From the NCBI RefSeq assembly GCF_000807275.1, contig NZ_CP009056.1:124001-188000 (forward strand): 64,000 bases of DNA, read 5' to 3'. Positions 41,562-57,469 of this stretch are shown here, in pieces. The notes under the pieces are model-generated. The model had not been told where the DNA came from. It did no database searches and saw only the letters and a program-made list of their open reading frames with translations. The DNA is from Frischella perrara (GTDB taxonomy: Bacteria > Pseudomonadota > Gammaproteobacteria > Enterobacterales > Orbaceae). Every line of letters starts with the position of its first letter. Within the stretch, counting starts at the first letter, position 1. The translations under genes were made by a program, and so were the position numbers.

Positions 41562-42521
41562 TTAAATAATATTACCCACAATAAACCATGCTTTGCGTGA
41601 ATTTAAAAAATCTTGGGCAGACATCGGTTTTTTGCCAGCTGGCTGTAATAGCGTCATATTTATGACACCATTTTGAGTTGCTATTTGGATACCTGATTTA
41701 TCAGCTCGTAGAATGGTTCCCGGCGTCTTATCTGTTGTTTCAGATATAACATTTGCTTGCCATACTTTAATTAGTTCACCATTTATTTCAAAATAACTAA
41801 CGGGCCAAGGGTTAAATGCTCGTATGCATCTTTCAAGTTGAGTTGCCGTCAAATTCCAATCTAATTTGGCTTCTTGCTTAGATAACTTAGTCGCATAGGT
41901 TACTTGTGATTCGTTCTGCTTTTCGGGTTTTGCTTTCCCTTCTATAATAAGCATTAAAGTCTTTAGTAAAGCATCTGGACCGATTTGTGCTAATTTATTA
42001 TATAAAGTTGCACTGGTATCATCGTCTTCTATATGACATTTTTCTTTATATAGCATATCTCCGGTATCTAAGCCTACATCCATTTGCATGATCGTTATAC
42101 CTGTTTCAGTATCACCAGCCCAACAAGCACGTTGGATAGGTGCAGCACCACGCCATCTTGGAAGTAACGAACCGTGAACATTTAGACAGCCATATTTAGG
42201 CATATCTAAAACGGTCTGTGGAAAAATTAATCCATATGCTACAACAATCATAATATCAGCATTCAGGTCAGCAATAATTTGTTGATTAGCTGAATCTTTT
42301 AAGCTTATGGGTTGATATACCGGAAGGTTATTTTGCAAAGCAAGTTGTTTAACGGGGCTGGCTGTGAGTTTATTACCGCGACCGGCTGGTTTATCTGGTT
42401 GGGTAAAAACGCCAATGACTTGATGAGGTGAATTTAGTAATGCCTGCAAGTGTTTAGCCGCAAAATCGGGCGTACCAGCAAATATAATTTTAAGTGATTT
42501 ATTAGCTTTGTTTTCTGTCAT
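41562..42521 (-). CDS. fmt: Methionyl-tRNA formyltransferase Fmt
   Basis: This 319-residue enzyme formylates initiator Met-tRNA. The N-terminal Rossmann domain has [18 protein letters not shown] and the catalytic [17 protein letters not shown] segment (near 112-128) with the essential Asn and His. The C-terminal OB domain covers about 210-319. In E. coli fmt is paired with def, but here it stands alone between the convergent isc operon and an SLC13 permease gene. Confidence 0.95.
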   Translation of the reverse strand: MTENKANKSLKIIFAGTPDFAAKHLQALLNSPHQVIGVFTQPDKPAGRGNKLTASPVKQLALQNNLPVYQPISLKDSANQQIIADLNADIMIVVAYGLIFPQTVLDMPKYGCLNVHGSLLPRWRGAAPIQRACWAGDTETGITIMQMDVGLDTGDMLYKEKCHIEDDDTSATLYNKLAQIGPDALLKTLMLIIEGKAKPEKQNESQVTYATKLSKQEAKLDWNLTATQLERCIRAFNPWPVSYFEINGELIKVWQANVISETTDKTPGTILRADKSGIQIATQNGVINMTLLQPAGKKPMSAQDFLNSRKAWFIVGNII

Positions 42522-42705
42522 ACTTTTTACCTGTTAATCCTATCGGGATACATCATCATATACTCAATATATTATGAGATTTGTTGTATATACTTATATT
42601 ATAGCAAATGATTGTTTTCAATGTGAGTGAGTTGGTTCTGGCTCAAATTAAGATTGTTATTAATATCATTACCTTTTTGATATATTCAATTGAAACAACG
42701 TGTGT

Positions 42706-44601
42706 CTAAAATGGGAAGAATAATGGCACTAATATTACATCCACGATAAGTACTAAACAGGTTAATGGTACGCCTACTTTAACAAAGTCGCTAAAGCTAA
42801 ATCCTCCGGGTGCAACAATCATCGATTTTACTGGTGACGACACTGGTGTGATAAAAGAAGCAGACGTAGCAATGGCGACAGTCATGGCAAATGGATAAGG
42901 TGAATAGCCGAAGCTAAGAGCAATGTTAATGGCAATAGGGGCAATTAATATTGCCGTCGCAGTATTACTAATAAATAAGCCTACCAGTGAACAGAGTAGA
43001 AAAATAAACGTTATTGCTACATAAGGTCCATAACCACTTAGGTGTGCTTTTAGTAAATCAGAAAATAAATTAATCCCGCCTGTTTTATTTAATGCAATAG
43101 CGAAAGGCATCATACCAATAATAAGAATTAAACTTGGCCAATGAATTGATTTATAAGCACTTGCCATATCAATGCAACGTGTAAGTCCCATTAATAAACA
43201 GGCAATCAACGCGGCAACTACATTCGGAACTATACCACTAACCATTAAGATAATCATAATAGCAAGATTAATCAGTGCAGCAATAGCTTGAGAACTGGCT
43301 GGCGCTACGTCATCAATATCGGCAGGGAAATCAAGTACGACAAAATCATTCGTACGGGTTTGTAATTTTCGGATTGAGCCCCAATCACCGCAAACTAATA
43401 AGGTATCACTAATTTGTAACTTTTCTTCAAATAAATTGTTAGCTTCAATAGGTGCATGATTGCGACGAATACCAATTACCGTGAGATAGTATTTACTACG
43501 AAAATCAATTTCATTTAACGTTTTACCATATAATGACGATTCTGGTAGCAATGCTACCTCAGCCATACCCACTTCTTTTACTTGATCAGAAAAGTATTCG
43601 CCTCGTAGGATTTTAGGCTCTAACATGTAGGTATTTAAAAAATTTCGATAATCGTCATCAGAATTACAATAATCTAATAAAAGAACATCTCCTTGGTAAA
43701 ATTCAGTCATCCTATTTACGGGGATGAGCACTTTTCTAAATTTCCGCCATCGTTCAATTCCAATTACGTTAACCCCTTGTTGGCTCCTAAGATGTAGATT
43801 ATCAATTGTTTTACCAATGAAAGGTGAGCCAGGTAATATTTGGGCGCGATGCGCACGACCAGATAATTTATATTCTCGAATTAAATCGGTGATTTGCCTA
43901 CGTGTTGGTGATTTTTGTGATTCATCTATTTGTTTTTTAGACACAAGCCAGTTACGGCTAATAACACAATAAAGCAATCCGACAATTAATACCCCAATAC
44001 CAATAGGCGTGATTGAAAAGAATTTGAATCCTTCAAGTTCAACACGTTCCAATTCACTATTAACCACTAAGTTTGGTGCTGTGGCAACTAATGTCATCAT
44101 GCCACTAATTAAAGCTGCAATGCATAATGGCATCATTAATTTCTTAACATGTATGCCTGAATGAGAGGCAATACTGATCACTACAGGAATAAAAATAGCA
44201 ACGACACCAGTGGAACTCATTACAGAGCCTAATAAAGCAACACTCAACATAATTAATATAATGATTTGGATATCATTTTTACCAGCTACTTTAAGAATAT
44301 ACTCACTCATTTGATAAGAAATACCAGTTCTAACAAGACTTTCTCCAATAATAAATAACAAGGCTATCAAAACAATATTGGGATCACTAAAGCCAGATAA
44401 TGCTTCGGTCGGTGTCAAAATACCCGTAACCATAATTGCTGTTATCGCAAGAATTGCGATTATATCCATACGTAATTTGGTAAAGGAAAAGAGTATGATA
44501 GTAATAAATAACAAACCACACACAATGAGTAATTGATATTGCTCCACTAGGGCAGGAGGTAAAAGAACAAGTAATTCTTGACCGATAGATGATAATTTCA
44601 A
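42706..44601 (-). CDS. SLC13 (DASS)-family permease with two RCK_C/TrkA-C domains
   Basis: This membrane protein of about 631 residues has two blocks of hydrophobic helices (about 1-215 and 430-631), with the MSSTGVVAIFIPV and ISNTATAILIAPI helical-hairpin signatures of the SLC13/DASS superfamily. Two cytosolic RCK_C (TrkA-C) domains lie between them (about 240-320 and 325-405). The architecture matches E. coli YfbS-type putative transporters. The substrate is unknown; sulfate, dicarboxylates and other anions are known in the family. The frame begins with TTG and has no clear ribosome binding site. The next in-frame ATG, at about residue 45, would remove the first helix, so I kept the TTG with low certainty. 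Confidence 0.78.
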   Translation of the reverse strand: MKLSSIGQELLVLLPPALVEQYQLLIVCGLLFITIILFSFTKLRMDIIAILAITAIMVTGILTPTEALSGFSDPNIVLIALLFIIGESLVRTGISYQMSEYILKVAGKNDIQIIILIMLSVALLGSVMSSTGVVAIFIPVVISIASHSGIHVKKLMMPLCIAALISGMMTLVATAPNLVVNSELERVELEGFKFFSITPIGIGVLIVGLLYCVISRNWLVSKKQIDESQKSPTRRQITDLIREYKLSGRAHRAQILPGSPFIGKTIDNLHLRSQQGVNVIGIERWRKFRKVLIPVNRMTEFYQGDVLLLDYCNSDDDYRNFLNTYMLEPKILRGEYFSDQVKEVGMAEVALLPESSLYGKTLNEIDFRSKYYLTVIGIRRNHAPIEANNLFEEKLQISDTLLVCGDWGSIRKLQTRTNDFVVLDFPADIDDVAPASSQAIAALINLAIMIILMVSGIVPNVVAALIACLLMGLTRCIDMASAYKSIHWPSLILIIGMMPFAIALNKTGGINLFSDLLKAHLSGYGPYVAITFIFLLCSLVGLFISNTATAILIAPIAINIALSFGYSPYPFAMTVAIATSASFITPVSSPVKSMIVAPGGFSFSDFVKVGVPLTCLVLIVDVILVPLFFPF

Positions 44602-44936
44602 AATTAGATTATTTTATAATTTGATTTTTGCCATATCATACCGTAAGTAAATAATCTTGGGCAAGTCAAACAATAATGGTTTGAATATTAAGTTGGTTAT
44701 TTCGTGTTTAATTTTTGCGTGTTTTTTGTGCAGAATTAAAACTTTATTTCAATAATCAAATAATAAATTTTAGTCTTATTAAAATTAAGGTATCACCACT
44801 GTTTTGTAATAAGCGTTTATACCAATAGGGTAAAATAATTATAATATTCAGTTTATTAATCACGAAGTTATGAATAAATCGTTTTTTTAAGATTTATCCT
44901 TTTACAAAATAGAACTAAATTTGAACGATTAAACAG
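44602..44936. other. AT-rich spacer upstream of the S10 operon
   Basis: About 335 bases between the divergent SLC13 permease gene and the S10 promoter. I found no open frame of note, RNA gene or strong hairpin. Promoter sequences for the permease gene must lie here but were not identified. Confidence 0.5.
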
Positions 44937-44964
44937 TTGCATTGGTTTTCTTTTTCAGTATAAT
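44937..44964 (+). promoter_or_regulatory. S10 operon promoter
   Basis: TTGCAT (44937-44942), a 16-base spacer and a perfect TATAAT (44959-44964). The start of transcription would be near 44971, giving a leader of about 168 bases, close to the roughly 170-base E. coli S10 leader. Confidence 0.85.
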
Positions 44965-44970
44965 AGCCAG

Positions 44971-45450
<480 letters not shown>

Positions 45451-45483
45451 TTCTGGGCTGAAAAGGATTAAGAGGTCGAAACA

Positions 45484-46110
45484 ATGATTGGTTTAGTCGG
45501 TCGAAAAGTAGGAATGACACGAATCTTCACTGAAGATGGTGTTTCAGTTCCTGTAACCGTAATTGAAGTTGAAGCTAACCGCGTAACTCAAGTAAAAAGC
45601 CTTGAGAACGATGGTTATCAAGCTATTCAGGTAACTACAGGTAGCAAAAAAGCTAATCGTGTAAACAAACCTGAAGCAGGTCATTTTGCTAAGGCTGGCG
45701 TTGAAGCTGGTCGAGGTCTGTGGGAATTCCGTTTCGAAGAAGGCGAATTCACTGTAGGTCAAAGCATTAATGTCGATATTTTTACTGACGTTAAAAAAGT
45801 TGATGTTACTGGTACATCTAAAGGTAAAGGTTTTGCTGGCGTTACAAAACGTTGGAATTTCCGTACTCAGGATGTTACACATGGTAACTCTTTGGCACAC
45901 CGTGGTCATGGCTCTATTGGTCAAAACCAAACTCCAGGTAAAGTGTTCAAAGGTCGTAAAATGGCAGGTCACTTAGGTAATGAACGTGTAACTGTTCAGA
46001 ACTTAGATATTGTACGTGTTGATGCAGAACGTAACCTTTTATTAATTAAAGGTGCAGTGCCAGGCGCAATCAATAGTGACGTAATTGTTAAACCAGCGAT
46101 TAAAGCTTAA
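45484..46110 (+). CDS. rplC: Ribosomal protein L3
   Basis: This 208-residue primary-binding 50S protein lies near the peptidyl transferase centre. The conserved loop segment with [21 protein letters not shown] (broken here by no gap) is at about 140-160. In E. coli its Gln150 is methylated by PrmB, and the equivalent Gln is present in IGQNQTPG. Second gene of the S10 operon. Confidence 0.98.
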   Translation: MIGLVGRKVGMTRIFTEDGVSVPVTVIEVEANRVTQVKSLENDGYQAIQVTTGSKKANRVNKPEAGHFAKAGVEAGRGLWEFRFEEGEFTVGQSINVDIFTDVKKVDVTGTSKGKGFAGVTKRWNFRTQDVTHGNSLAHRGHGSIGQNQTPGKVFKGRKMAGHLGNERVTVQNLDIVRVDAERNLLLIKGAVPGAINSDVIVKPAIKA

Positions 46111-46126
46111 CGTCGAGGAGATAGAA

Positions 46127-46744
46127 ATGGAATTAGTAGTTAAAGACGCGCAAGCGCTTTCTGTTTCAGAAACTACCTTCGGACGTGATTTTAATGAAGC
46201 ATTAGTTCATCAAGTTGTTGTTGCTTATGCATCAGGAGCTCGTCAAGGAACTCGTGGTCAAAAAACTCGTGCAGAAGTAGCTGGTTCTGGCAAAAAACCA
46301 TGGCGTCAAAAAGGTACTGGTCGCGCTCGTTCAGGTTCAGTAAAGAGCCCAATCTGGCGTAGTGGTGGTGTAACATTTGCAGCTAAACCACAAGATCATA
46401 GCCAAAAAGTTAACCGTAAAATGTATCGTGGTGCATTAAAGAGCATTTTCTCTGAATTAGTGCGTCAAGATCGTTTAGTGGTAGTTGAGAAGTTCACTGT
46501 AGAAGCTCCTAAGACTAAGTTATTAACTCAGAAATTAAAAGCAATGGATCTTAATGATGTATTGATTATCACTTCTGAAGTTGATGAAAATCTTTTCTTA
46601 GCTTCACGTAATATCTACAAAGTTGATGTACGTGATGTTGCTGGTATTGATCCAGTTAGCTTAATTGCATTTGAAAAAGTTCTCATGACTGTTGATGCAG
46701 TGAAACAAGTTGAGGCAATGTTAGCAGAGGAGAAAGTAGCATGA
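46127..46744 (+). CDS. rplD: Ribosomal protein L4
   Basis: This 205-residue 50S protein lines the exit tunnel and, in E. coli, represses its own operon by binding the S10 leader. I chose the ATG at 46127, directly after GAGGAG and giving the normal N-terminus MELVVKDAQ. An in-frame ATG 42 bases earlier overlaps rplC. The stop overlaps rplW by four bases. Confidence 0.97.
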   Translation: MELVVKDAQALSVSETTFGRDFNEALVHQVVVAYASGARQGTRGQKTRAEVAGSGKKPWRQKGTGRARSGSVKSPIWRSGGVTFAAKPQDHSQKVNRKMYRGALKSIFSELVRQDRLVVVEKFTVEAPKTKLLTQKLKAMDLNDVLIITSEVDENLFLASRNIYKVDVRDVAGIDPVSLIAFEKVLMTVDAVKQVEAMLAEEKVA

Positions 46745-47043
46745 TTCTAGAAGAGCGTCTGCTTAAAGTCCTGCGTGCACCACATGTTTCTGAAAAAGCA
46801 TCTCTTTCAATGGAGAAAAGTAACACACTAGTGTTAAAAGTTGCAAAAGATGCTACTAAGAAAGAGATTAAAGCCGCAGTTGAAAAACTATTTGAAGTTA
46901 AAGTAAACGATGTAAATACTTTAATCGTAAAAGGTAAAGTTAAACGTCGTGGTCAACAAATCGGTCGCCGTAGCGACTGGAAAAAAGCTTACGTCACTTT
47001 AGCGGAAGGTCAAAACTTAGACCTTGCGGGCGTCACTGAATAA
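46741..47043 (+). CDS. rplW: Ribosomal protein L23
   Basis: This 100-residue 50S protein at the tunnel exit is the docking site for trigger factor and SRP. The exposed Glu of the [10 protein letters not shown] region and the conserved KGKVKRRG tail are present. Translationally coupled to rplD (ATGA overlap). Confidence 0.97.
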   Translation: MILEERLLKVLRAPHVSEKASLSMEKSNTLVLKVAKDATKKEIKAAVEKLFEVKVNDVNTLIVKGKVKRRGQQIGRRSDWKKAYVTLAEGQNLDLAGVTE

Positions 47044-47886
<843 letters not shown>

Positions 47887-47890
47887 TTAA

Positions 47891-48184
<294 letters not shown>

Positions 48185-48188
48185 GTAG

Positions 48189-49670
<1,482 letters not shown>

Positions 49671-49862
49671 ATGAAAGCAAAAGAGCTACGTGAAAAAAGC
49701 GTTGAAGAGTTAAATACTGAACTTCTAAATTTATTACGTGAACAATTTAATTTACGTATGCAATTAGCAAGCGGTCAGTTACAACAAACTCATTTAGTTA
49801 AACAAGTGCGTCGTAATATCGCATTAGTTAAAACACTAATAACTGAAAAGGCGGGTGCGTAA
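49671..49862 (+). CDS. rpmC: Ribosomal protein L29
   Basis: This 63-residue two-helix 50S protein sits next to the tunnel exit. It starts immediately after the rplP stop, and its own stop overlaps the rpsQ start (TAATG), so the three are likely translated in series. Confidence 0.97.
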   Translation: MKAKELREKSVEELNTELLNLLREQFNLRMQLASGQLQQTHLVKQVRRNIALVKTLITEKAGA

Positions 49863-50116
49863 TGACTACTAATGTTCGTACTCAGCAAGGTCGTGTTATT
49901 AGCGACAAAATGGATAAATCTATTGTTGTTGCTATTGAACGTAAAGTGAAACATCCATTATATGGTAAGTTCATTAAACGTACGACTAAATTGCATGTAC
50001 ATGATGAGAATAATGAGTGTGGTATCGGTGATACTGTAGAAATCAAGGAATGCCGTCCACTTTCTAAGACTAAGTCTTGGACTCTAGTTCGAGTTGTAGA
50101 GAAGGCAGTTATTTAA
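49862..50116 (+). CDS. rpsQ: Ribosomal protein S17
   Basis: This 84-residue OB-fold 30S primary-binding protein has the conserved [16 protein letters not shown] near the N-terminus. It is the last gene of the S10 operon, and a terminator follows. Confidence 0.98.
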   Translation: MTTNVRTQQGRVISDKMDKSIVVAIERKVKHPLYGKFIKRTTKLHVHDENNECGIGDTVEIKECRPLSKTKSWTLVRVVEKAVI

Positions 50117-50145
50117 TCTAATTGATTAAAAATTGTACATAATTT

Positions 50146-50177
50146 AATAGACGGCTAGCATTAGCCGTCTATTTTAT
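50146..50177 (+). terminator. S10 operon terminator
   Basis: AATAGACGGCTA (50146-50157) pairs perfectly with TAGCCGTCTATT (50162-50173) around GCAT and is followed by TTAT. It separates the S10 and spc operons. Confidence 0.87.
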
Positions 50178-50199
50178 ACTACCCATTTTATTTGAGTGG

Positions 50200-50208
50200 T
50201 GTTATACT
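50200..50208 (+). promoter_or_regulatory. spc operon promoter (extended -10)
   Basis: TGTTATACT contains TATACT (50203-50208) preceded by a TG extended -10 element and followed by a GC-rich discriminator (AAGCGCCC). No good -35 is visible, in keeping with the extended -10. A leader of about 100 bases leads to rplN. Confidence 0.65.
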
Positions 50209-50292
50209 AAGCGCCCTCACATAGGTGGGATTTCTTGGTTGTCTATTCTTATCCATGGTAGTTGAGGTGGATGAAGGTAGATTAGACAATAA

Positions 50293-50685
<393 letters not shown>

Positions 50686-50695
50686 GGAGCGGGTA

Positions 50696-51010
50696 ATGGC
50701 AGCGAAAATCCGTCGAGAAGATGAAGTTATCGTGTTAACCGGTAAAGATAAAGGTAAGCGCGGTAAAGTTAAAAGTGTTTTGTCTACAGGCAAAGTGATT
50801 GTTGAAGGTATTAACTTGGTAAAAAAACACCAAAAACCAGTACCTGCATTAAATCAAGATGGTGGAATTGTTGAGAAAGAAGCAGCTATTAATGTTTCTA
50901 ACGTAGCAATTTACAATAGCGCTACAGGCAAAGCAGATCGCGTAGGCTTTCGTTTTGAAAACGGTAAAAAAGTCCGTTTTTATAAGTCTACTAATGAAAT
51001 AATTAAGTAA
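50696..51010 (+). CDS. rplX: Ribosomal protein L24
   Basis: This 104-residue 50S assembly initiator has a KOW motif near the N-terminus ([17 protein letters not shown]). It lies 10 bases after rplN. Confidence 0.98.
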   Translation: MAAKIRREDEVIVLTGKDKGKRGKVKSVLSTGKVIVEGINLVKKHQKPVPALNQDGGIVEKEAAINVSNVAIYNSATGKADRVGFRFENGKKVRFYKSTNEIIK

Positions 51011-51023
51011 TTTGGAGTGTACG

Positions 51024-51563
51024 ATGGCGAAACTGCATGATTACTACAATGCACAGGTAGTAAATAAACTGCAAGAACAGTTTGGCTACAAATCTGTCAT
51101 GCAAGTCCCTCGGATCGAAAAGATCACCTTGAATATGGGTGTGGGTGAAGCAATTACTGATAAGAAATTATTAGATAATGCGGTTGCAGATTTAGCTGCA
51201 ATCAGTGGTCAAAAACCACTAGTCACAAAAGCACGCAAATCAGTTGCTGGTTTTAAAATCCGTCAAGGGTATCCTATTGGCTGTAAAGTCACACTACGTG
51301 GTGAACGTATGTGGGAATTTTTCGAACGTTTAGTTTATATTGCTTTACCGCGTACTCGCGATTTTCGTGGCTTAAGCGCAAAATCTTTTGATGGTCGTGG
51401 TAATTACAGTATGGGTATACGTGAGCAAATCGTTTTCCCTGAAATCGATTACGATAAAGTTGATCGTGTTCGTGGTTTAGATATTACTATTACTACTACC
51501 GCACAATCAGATGAAGAAGGCCGTGCATTATTGTCAGCCTTTAACTTTCCATTTCGTAAGTAA
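51024..51563 (+). CDS. rplE: Ribosomal protein L5
   Basis: This 179-residue 5S rRNA-binding protein of the central protuberance. I chose the ATG at 51024 (MAKLHDYYN), as TTGGAG lies 7 bases upstream. An in-frame TTG at 51012 is inside that ribosome binding site. Confidence 0.97.
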   Translation: MAKLHDYYNAQVVNKLQEQFGYKSVMQVPRIEKITLNMGVGEAITDKKLLDNAVADLAAISGQKPLVTKARKSVAGFKIRQGYPIGCKVTLRGERMWEFFERLVYIALPRTRDFRGLSAKSFDGRGNYSMGIREQIVFPEIDYDKVDRVRGLDITITTTAQSDEEGRALLSAFNFPFRK

Positions 51564-51569
51564 AGGTAG

Positions 51570-51884
<315 letters not shown>

Positions 51885-51901
51885 TCAGAGGAGTGTTATA
51901 G

Positions 51902-52294
<393 letters not shown>

Positions 52295-52305
52295 GGGAGA
52301 AAAGA

Positions 52306-52839
52306 ATGTCTCGTGTTGCAAAAGCACCTGTCGTTGTTCCTGCTGGCGTAGAGGTAAAACTCAATGGTCAGGAAATTACGATCAAAGGTAAAAATGGCGA
52401 GTTAACTCGTTCTATTAATAATGCTGTTGTTATCAATCAAGAAGAAGGTCAAATTAAATTTGCACCTCGTGATGGTTTTGCTAATGCTTGGGCGCAAGCT
52501 GGAACAGCAAGAGCGTTGATTAATGCAATGGTAATTGGTGTTACTGAAGGTTTTACCAAAAAACTTCAGCTAGTTGGTGTTGGTTATCGTGCTCAACTAA
52601 AAGGTAATGTAATCGGTTTATCACTTGGATATTCACATCCAATTGAACATGCATTACCTGCAGGTGTAACCGCTGAATGTCCATCTCAAACTGAAATCAT
52701 CCTAAAAAGTGCTGATAAACAGTTAATTGGTCAAGTAGCAGCAGATATCCGTGCTTATCGTCGTCCTGAACCTTATAAAGGTAAAGGTGTTCGTTACGCA
52801 GACGAAGTCGTGCGTACTAAAGAAGCTAAGAAGAAGTAA
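52306..52839 (+). CDS. rplF: Ribosomal protein L6
   Basis: This 177-residue 50S protein at the base of the stalk has two repeated alpha/beta domains. The C-terminal [21 protein letters not shown]-type tail is conserved. Confidence 0.98.
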   Translation: MSRVAKAPVVVPAGVEVKLNGQEITIKGKNGELTRSINNAVVINQEEGQIKFAPRDGFANAWAQAGTARALINAMVIGVTEGFTKKLQLVGVGYRAQLKGNVIGLSLGYSHPIEHALPAGVTAECPSQTEIILKSADKQLIGQVAADIRAYRRPEPYKGKGVRYADEVVRTKEAKKK

Positions 52840-52848
52840 GGTAACACT

Positions 52849-53202
52849 ATGGATAAGAAATCATCTCGTATCCGTCGTGCGACAAAAGCTCGTAGTAAGA
52901 TGCGTGAGTTATTGGCAACACGTCTTGTTGTTCACCGTACTCCGCGTCATATTTATGCGCAAATCATTGCACCAAACGGTTCAGAAGTACTGGCAGCAGC
53001 TTCTACTCTAGAAAAAGCTATCAGTGAAAATTTAAAATATACCGGAAACAAAGAAGCTGCAGCAGCTGTAGGTAAAGCTATTGCTGAGCGTGCGTTGGCA
53101 AAAGACATTAAAGATGTTGCTTTTGACCGTTCTGGTTTCCAATATCATGGTCGAGTTCAGGCGCTAGCAGAAGCTGCTCGCGAAGCTGGCCTACAGTTCT
53201 AA
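52849..53202 (+). CDS. rplR: Ribosomal protein L18
   Basis: This 117-residue 5S rRNA-binding protein has a basic N-terminus and ends [20 protein letters not shown], typical of L18. With L5 it binds the 5S RNAs encoded in this window. Confidence 0.98.
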   Translation: MDKKSSRIRRATKARSKMRELLATRLVVHRTPRHIYAQIIAPNGSEVLAAASTLEKAISENLKYTGNKEAAAAVGKAIAERALAKDIKDVAFDRSGFQYHGRVQALAEAAREAGLQF

Positions 53203-53207
53203 GGTAG

Positions 53208-53717
<510 letters not shown>

Positions 53718-53723
53718 TTAACC

Positions 53724-53903
53724 ATGGCAAAAACGATTAAAATCACACAAACTCGTAGTTCTATTGGACGTTTACCGAAGCATAAAGCTACGTTACGCGG
53801 ACTTGGATTGCGTGGTATCGGTCATACTGTAGAGCGAGAGGATACTCCAGCTATGCGCGGTATGGTTAACCAAGTTTATTACATGGTTAAAGTAGAGGAG
53901 TAA
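53724..53903 (+). CDS. rpmD: Ribosomal protein L30
   Basis: A short 59-residue gene between rpsE and rplO. The translation begins [20 protein letters not shown] and ends [13 protein letters not shown], matching enterobacterial L30. It lies 6 bases after rpsE and 6 bases before rplO. Confidence 0.97.
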   Translation: MAKTIKITQTRSSIGRLPKHKATLRGLGLRGIGHTVEREDTPAMRGMVNQVYYMVKVEE

Positions 53904-53909
53904 TAAGTA

Positions 53910-54344
53910 ATGCGTTTAAATACTTTATCTCCTGCTGAAGGTTCAAAGCACACATCTAAACGTTTGGGGCGAGGAATCGGTTCAGGTTTAGGTAAAACAG
54001 GTGGTCGTGGTATTAAAGGACAAAACTCTCGTTCTGGTGGTGGTGTTCGCCGTGGATTTGAGGGTGGTCAAATGCCATTATATCGTCGTTTACCAAAATT
54101 TGGCTTTACTTCTCGTAAGTCTTTAGTAACAACTGAAGTTCGTCTTTCTGATCTAATGAAAGTAGAAGGTGATGTTGTTGATCTAAATTCTCTTAAAGCC
54201 GCAAATGTTATTGGTAGCCAAATTGAATTTGCGAAAATTATGTTATCAGGTGAAATTAGCAAACCTGTTACAGTTCGTGGAATTAATGTTACTAAAGGTG
54301 CAAAAGCTGCAATTGAAGCTGCTGGCGGAAAAATCGAGGAATAA
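53910..54344 (+). CDS. rplO: Ribosomal protein L15
   Basis: This 144-residue 50S protein has the Gly-rich N-terminal region ([17 protein letters not shown]) that threads through 23S rRNA. It lies directly before secY. Confidence 0.98.
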   Translation: MRLNTLSPAEGSKHTSKRLGRGIGSGLGKTGGRGIKGQNSRSGGGVRRGFEGGQMPLYRRLPKFGFTSRKSLVTTEVRLSDLMKVEGDVVDLNSLKAANVIGSQIEFAKIMLSGEISKPVTVRGINVTKGAKAAIEAAGGKIEE

Positions 54345-54352
54345 TTAGAAAG

Positions 54353-55699
54353 ATGGCAAAGCAACCAGGATTAGATTTTCAAAGCACAAGAGGCGGTAGT
54401 GGTGAGCTTAGAAGGCGATTAATATTTGTCCTTTTAGCGCTTATTGTTTTTCGTATCGGTTCTTATATTCCCATTCCTGGTATTAATACTGAGGTATTAG
54501 CAAAATCACTTTCGAAACTTGTAGGTGAAAATGGCCTCGTTGGAATGTTTAATATGTTCTCGGGGGGAGCCTTAAGCCGAGCTTCAATTTTTACTTTAGG
54601 TATTATGCCGTATATTTCTGCATCAATTATAGTGCAGTTATTAACGGCAATTAGCCCAAAGCTCGCTGAGTTAAAGAAAGAAGGTGAATCTGGTCGTAAG
54701 AAGATTAGTCAGTATACGCGTTATGGTACGTTAGTACTTGCAATTATTCAGGCTATCGGTGTTGCTACAGCTTTACCAAGAATGTCAGAATTTCAAGGTG
54801 CTGTAATTAATCCTGGTTTTTCCTTCTATTTTATAGCCTCAGTGGGTTTAGTAACAGGTACTATGTTTCTTATGTGGTTAGGGGAGCAGATCACAGAACG
54901 CGGAGTTGGTAATGGTATTTCTATTATTATCTTTGCTGGTATTGTGGCAGCTCTTCCGCCTGCAATAAGTGAGGTAGTTGAGCAAGCTCGTTCTGGTGAA
55001 TTACTACACCCGTTAGTATTATTGATTGTTGCTGCGCTAGTGATAGGTATAACTTATTTTGTTGTGTTTGTAGAGCGTGGTCAACGACGAATTGTTGTTA
55101 ACTATGCACAACGTCAACAAGGGCGTCGAGTTTATGCCGCACAAAGTACTCATTTACCATTAAAAATTAACATGTCAGGTGTAATACCGGCTATATTTGC
55201 TTCAACAATAATCATGTTACCTGCTATGGGAGCTTCATGGTTACAAGGTGATGGGCAAGGTTGGCGTTATATTTTTATGTTAATGGGGCAGTATCTATCT
55301 CATGGTCAGCCACTTTATATGATTTTATATGCAGTAGCGATCATATTCTTTTGTTTCTTTTATACGGCCTTGGTATTTAATCCACGAGAGACGGCAGATC
55401 AACTAAAGAAATCGGGTGCTTTTATTCCGGGGGTTCGTCCTGGCGAACAAACATCAAAATATATTGATAAAATCATGACTCGTTTAACACTTGTCGGATC
55501 TCTATATATTACTTTAGTTTGTTTAGTTCCAATGTTTATTACTTCATCATTAAAAGTTCCAGTTCAATTTGGTGGAACATCTCTTTTAATTGTTGTAGTT
55601 GTAATCATGGATTTTATGGCACAAGTACAGACTTTAATGATGCCAAATCGTTATGAGTCAGTTTTAAAGAAAGCTAATCTTAAAGGCTATGGTCGATAA
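54353..55699 (+). CDS. secY: Preprotein translocase subunit SecY
   Basis: This 448-residue channel subunit of the SecYEG translocon has ten membrane helices. The plug and pore-ring regions ([21 protein letters not shown] near 65-85) and the cytosolic loop [12 protein letters not shown] near 235 are conserved. It lies in the spc operon between rplO and rpmJ, 8 bases after rplO. Confidence 0.98.
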   Translation: MAKQPGLDFQSTRGGSGELRRRLIFVLLALIVFRIGSYIPIPGINTEVLAKSLSKLVGENGLVGMFNMFSGGALSRASIFTLGIMPYISASIIVQLLTAISPKLAELKKEGESGRKKISQYTRYGTLVLAIIQAIGVATALPRMSEFQGAVINPGFSFYFIASVGLVTGTMFLMWLGEQITERGVGNGISIIIFAGIVAALPPAISEVVEQARSGELLHPLVLLIVAALVIGITYFVVFVERGQRRIVVNYAQRQQGRRVYAAQSTHLPLKINMSGVIPAIFASTIIMLPAMGASWLQGDGQGWRYIFMLMGQYLSHGQPLYMILYAVAIIFFCFFYTALVFNPRETADQLKKSGAFIPGVRPGEQTSKYIDKIMTRLTLVGSLYITLVCLVPMFITSSLKVPVQFGGTSLLIVVVVIMDFMAQVQTLMMPNRYESVLKKANLKGYGR

Positions 55700-55725
55700 G
55701 TTAGCTAGAAGTTACGGAGAAGAAA

Positions 55726-55839
55726 ATGAAAGTTCGTGCTTCAGTCAAGAAATTATGCAGAAATTGTAAAATCATTAAACGTAATGGCATTGTTCGTGTT
55801 ATTTGCGTTGAAGGTAAACATAAACAACGTCAAGGTTAA
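55726..55839 (+). CDS. rpmJ: Ribosomal protein L36 (zinc-binding type)
   Basis: A 37-residue gene after sec[21 protein letters not shown] is followed by a second half with Cys27 and His32. With Cys11 and Cys14 this makes the CXXC...C...H zinc-binding form. One residue is missing relative to the E. coli protein, in the SAEPKH region. GGAGAAG lies just upstream. Confidence 0.96.
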   Translation: MKVRASVKKLCRNCKIIKRNGIVRVICVEGKHKQRQG

Positions 55840-55896
55840 TTATTTTCCTTTAAGTTGTATATCTTTTGCATATTTTGCTTGCCAAAGTATAGTAAA

Positions 55897-55915
55897 GCTG
55901 GCTAGAATAGCCAGC
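55897..55915 (+). terminator. Hairpin between spc and alpha operons
   Basis: GCTGGCTA (55897-55904) pairs with TAGCCAGC (55908-55915) around GAA, followed by CTATAATTT. The T-run is weak, so some read-through into the alpha operon is likely. Confidence 0.6.
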
Positions 55916-55931
55916 CTATAATTTATTTGAG

Positions 55932-56030
55932 TTTCCTTTATTTGAGTATCCTGAAAACGGGCTTTTCAGCATAAAGGAAATCAGTTATTTTTTATTAACA
56001 AATAGGAGTGCATAGTGGCCCGTATCGCAG
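55932..56030 (+). promoter_or_regulatory. Alpha operon ribosome-binding-site pseudoknot, S4-responsive
   Basis: An outer stem TTTCCTTTA/TAAAGGAAA (55932-55940, 55972-55980) encloses CTGAAAA/TTTTCAG (55951-55957, 55963-55969). The TTGAGTATCCTGAAAACGG core and the AGGAGTGCATAGTGGCC start region are nearly identical to the E. coli alpha operon leader. That leader folds as a pseudoknot bound by S4, which blocks translation. Outer-stem changes relative to E. coli keep pairing. Confidence 0.88.
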
Positions 56031-56371
56031 GCATTAACATTCCTGATCAACAACATGCTGTAATTGCTTTACAAGCAATTTATGGTATTGGTAATACTCG
56101 TGCGAAGACAATTTGTGCTGAAGCGGGTATTCCTGAAAGTGTTAAGATCAGAGAACTATCTGAAGATCAGATCGAAAAGTTACGTGAACAAGTTGCAAAA
56201 TTCACTGTTGAAGGTGATTTGCGTCGTGAAGTGACTATGAGTATCAAGCGTTTATTAGACCTTGGTTGTTATCGTGGAATACGTCATCGCCGTGGACTTC
56301 CAGTTCGTGGTCAACGTACTAAGACTAACGCTCGTACCCGTAAAGGGCCGCGTAAGCCTATCAAGAAATAA
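56015..56371 (+). CDS. rpsM: Ribosomal protein S13
   Basis: This 118-residue 30S head protein starts at GTG, as in E. coli, where the GTG is part of the S4-controlled pseudoknot. [18 protein letters not shown] at the N-terminus and [18 protein letters not shown] at the C-terminus are conserved. First gene of the alpha operon. Confidence 0.98.
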   Translation: MARIAGINIPDQQHAVIALQAIYGIGNTRAKTICAEAGIPESVKIRELSEDQIEKLREQVAKFTVEGDLRREVTMSIKRLLDLGCYRGIRHRRGLPVRGQRTKTNARTRKGPRKPIKK

Positions 56372-56380
56372 TCGGGGTAA

Positions 56381-56776
<396 letters not shown>

Positions 56777-56805
56777 TATTTGAATTAAACCGTTAGACGT
56801 TTTAG

Positions 56806-57444
<639 letters not shown>

Positions 57445-57469
57445 AGTTTAGTACTTAAGAGAGGACACA

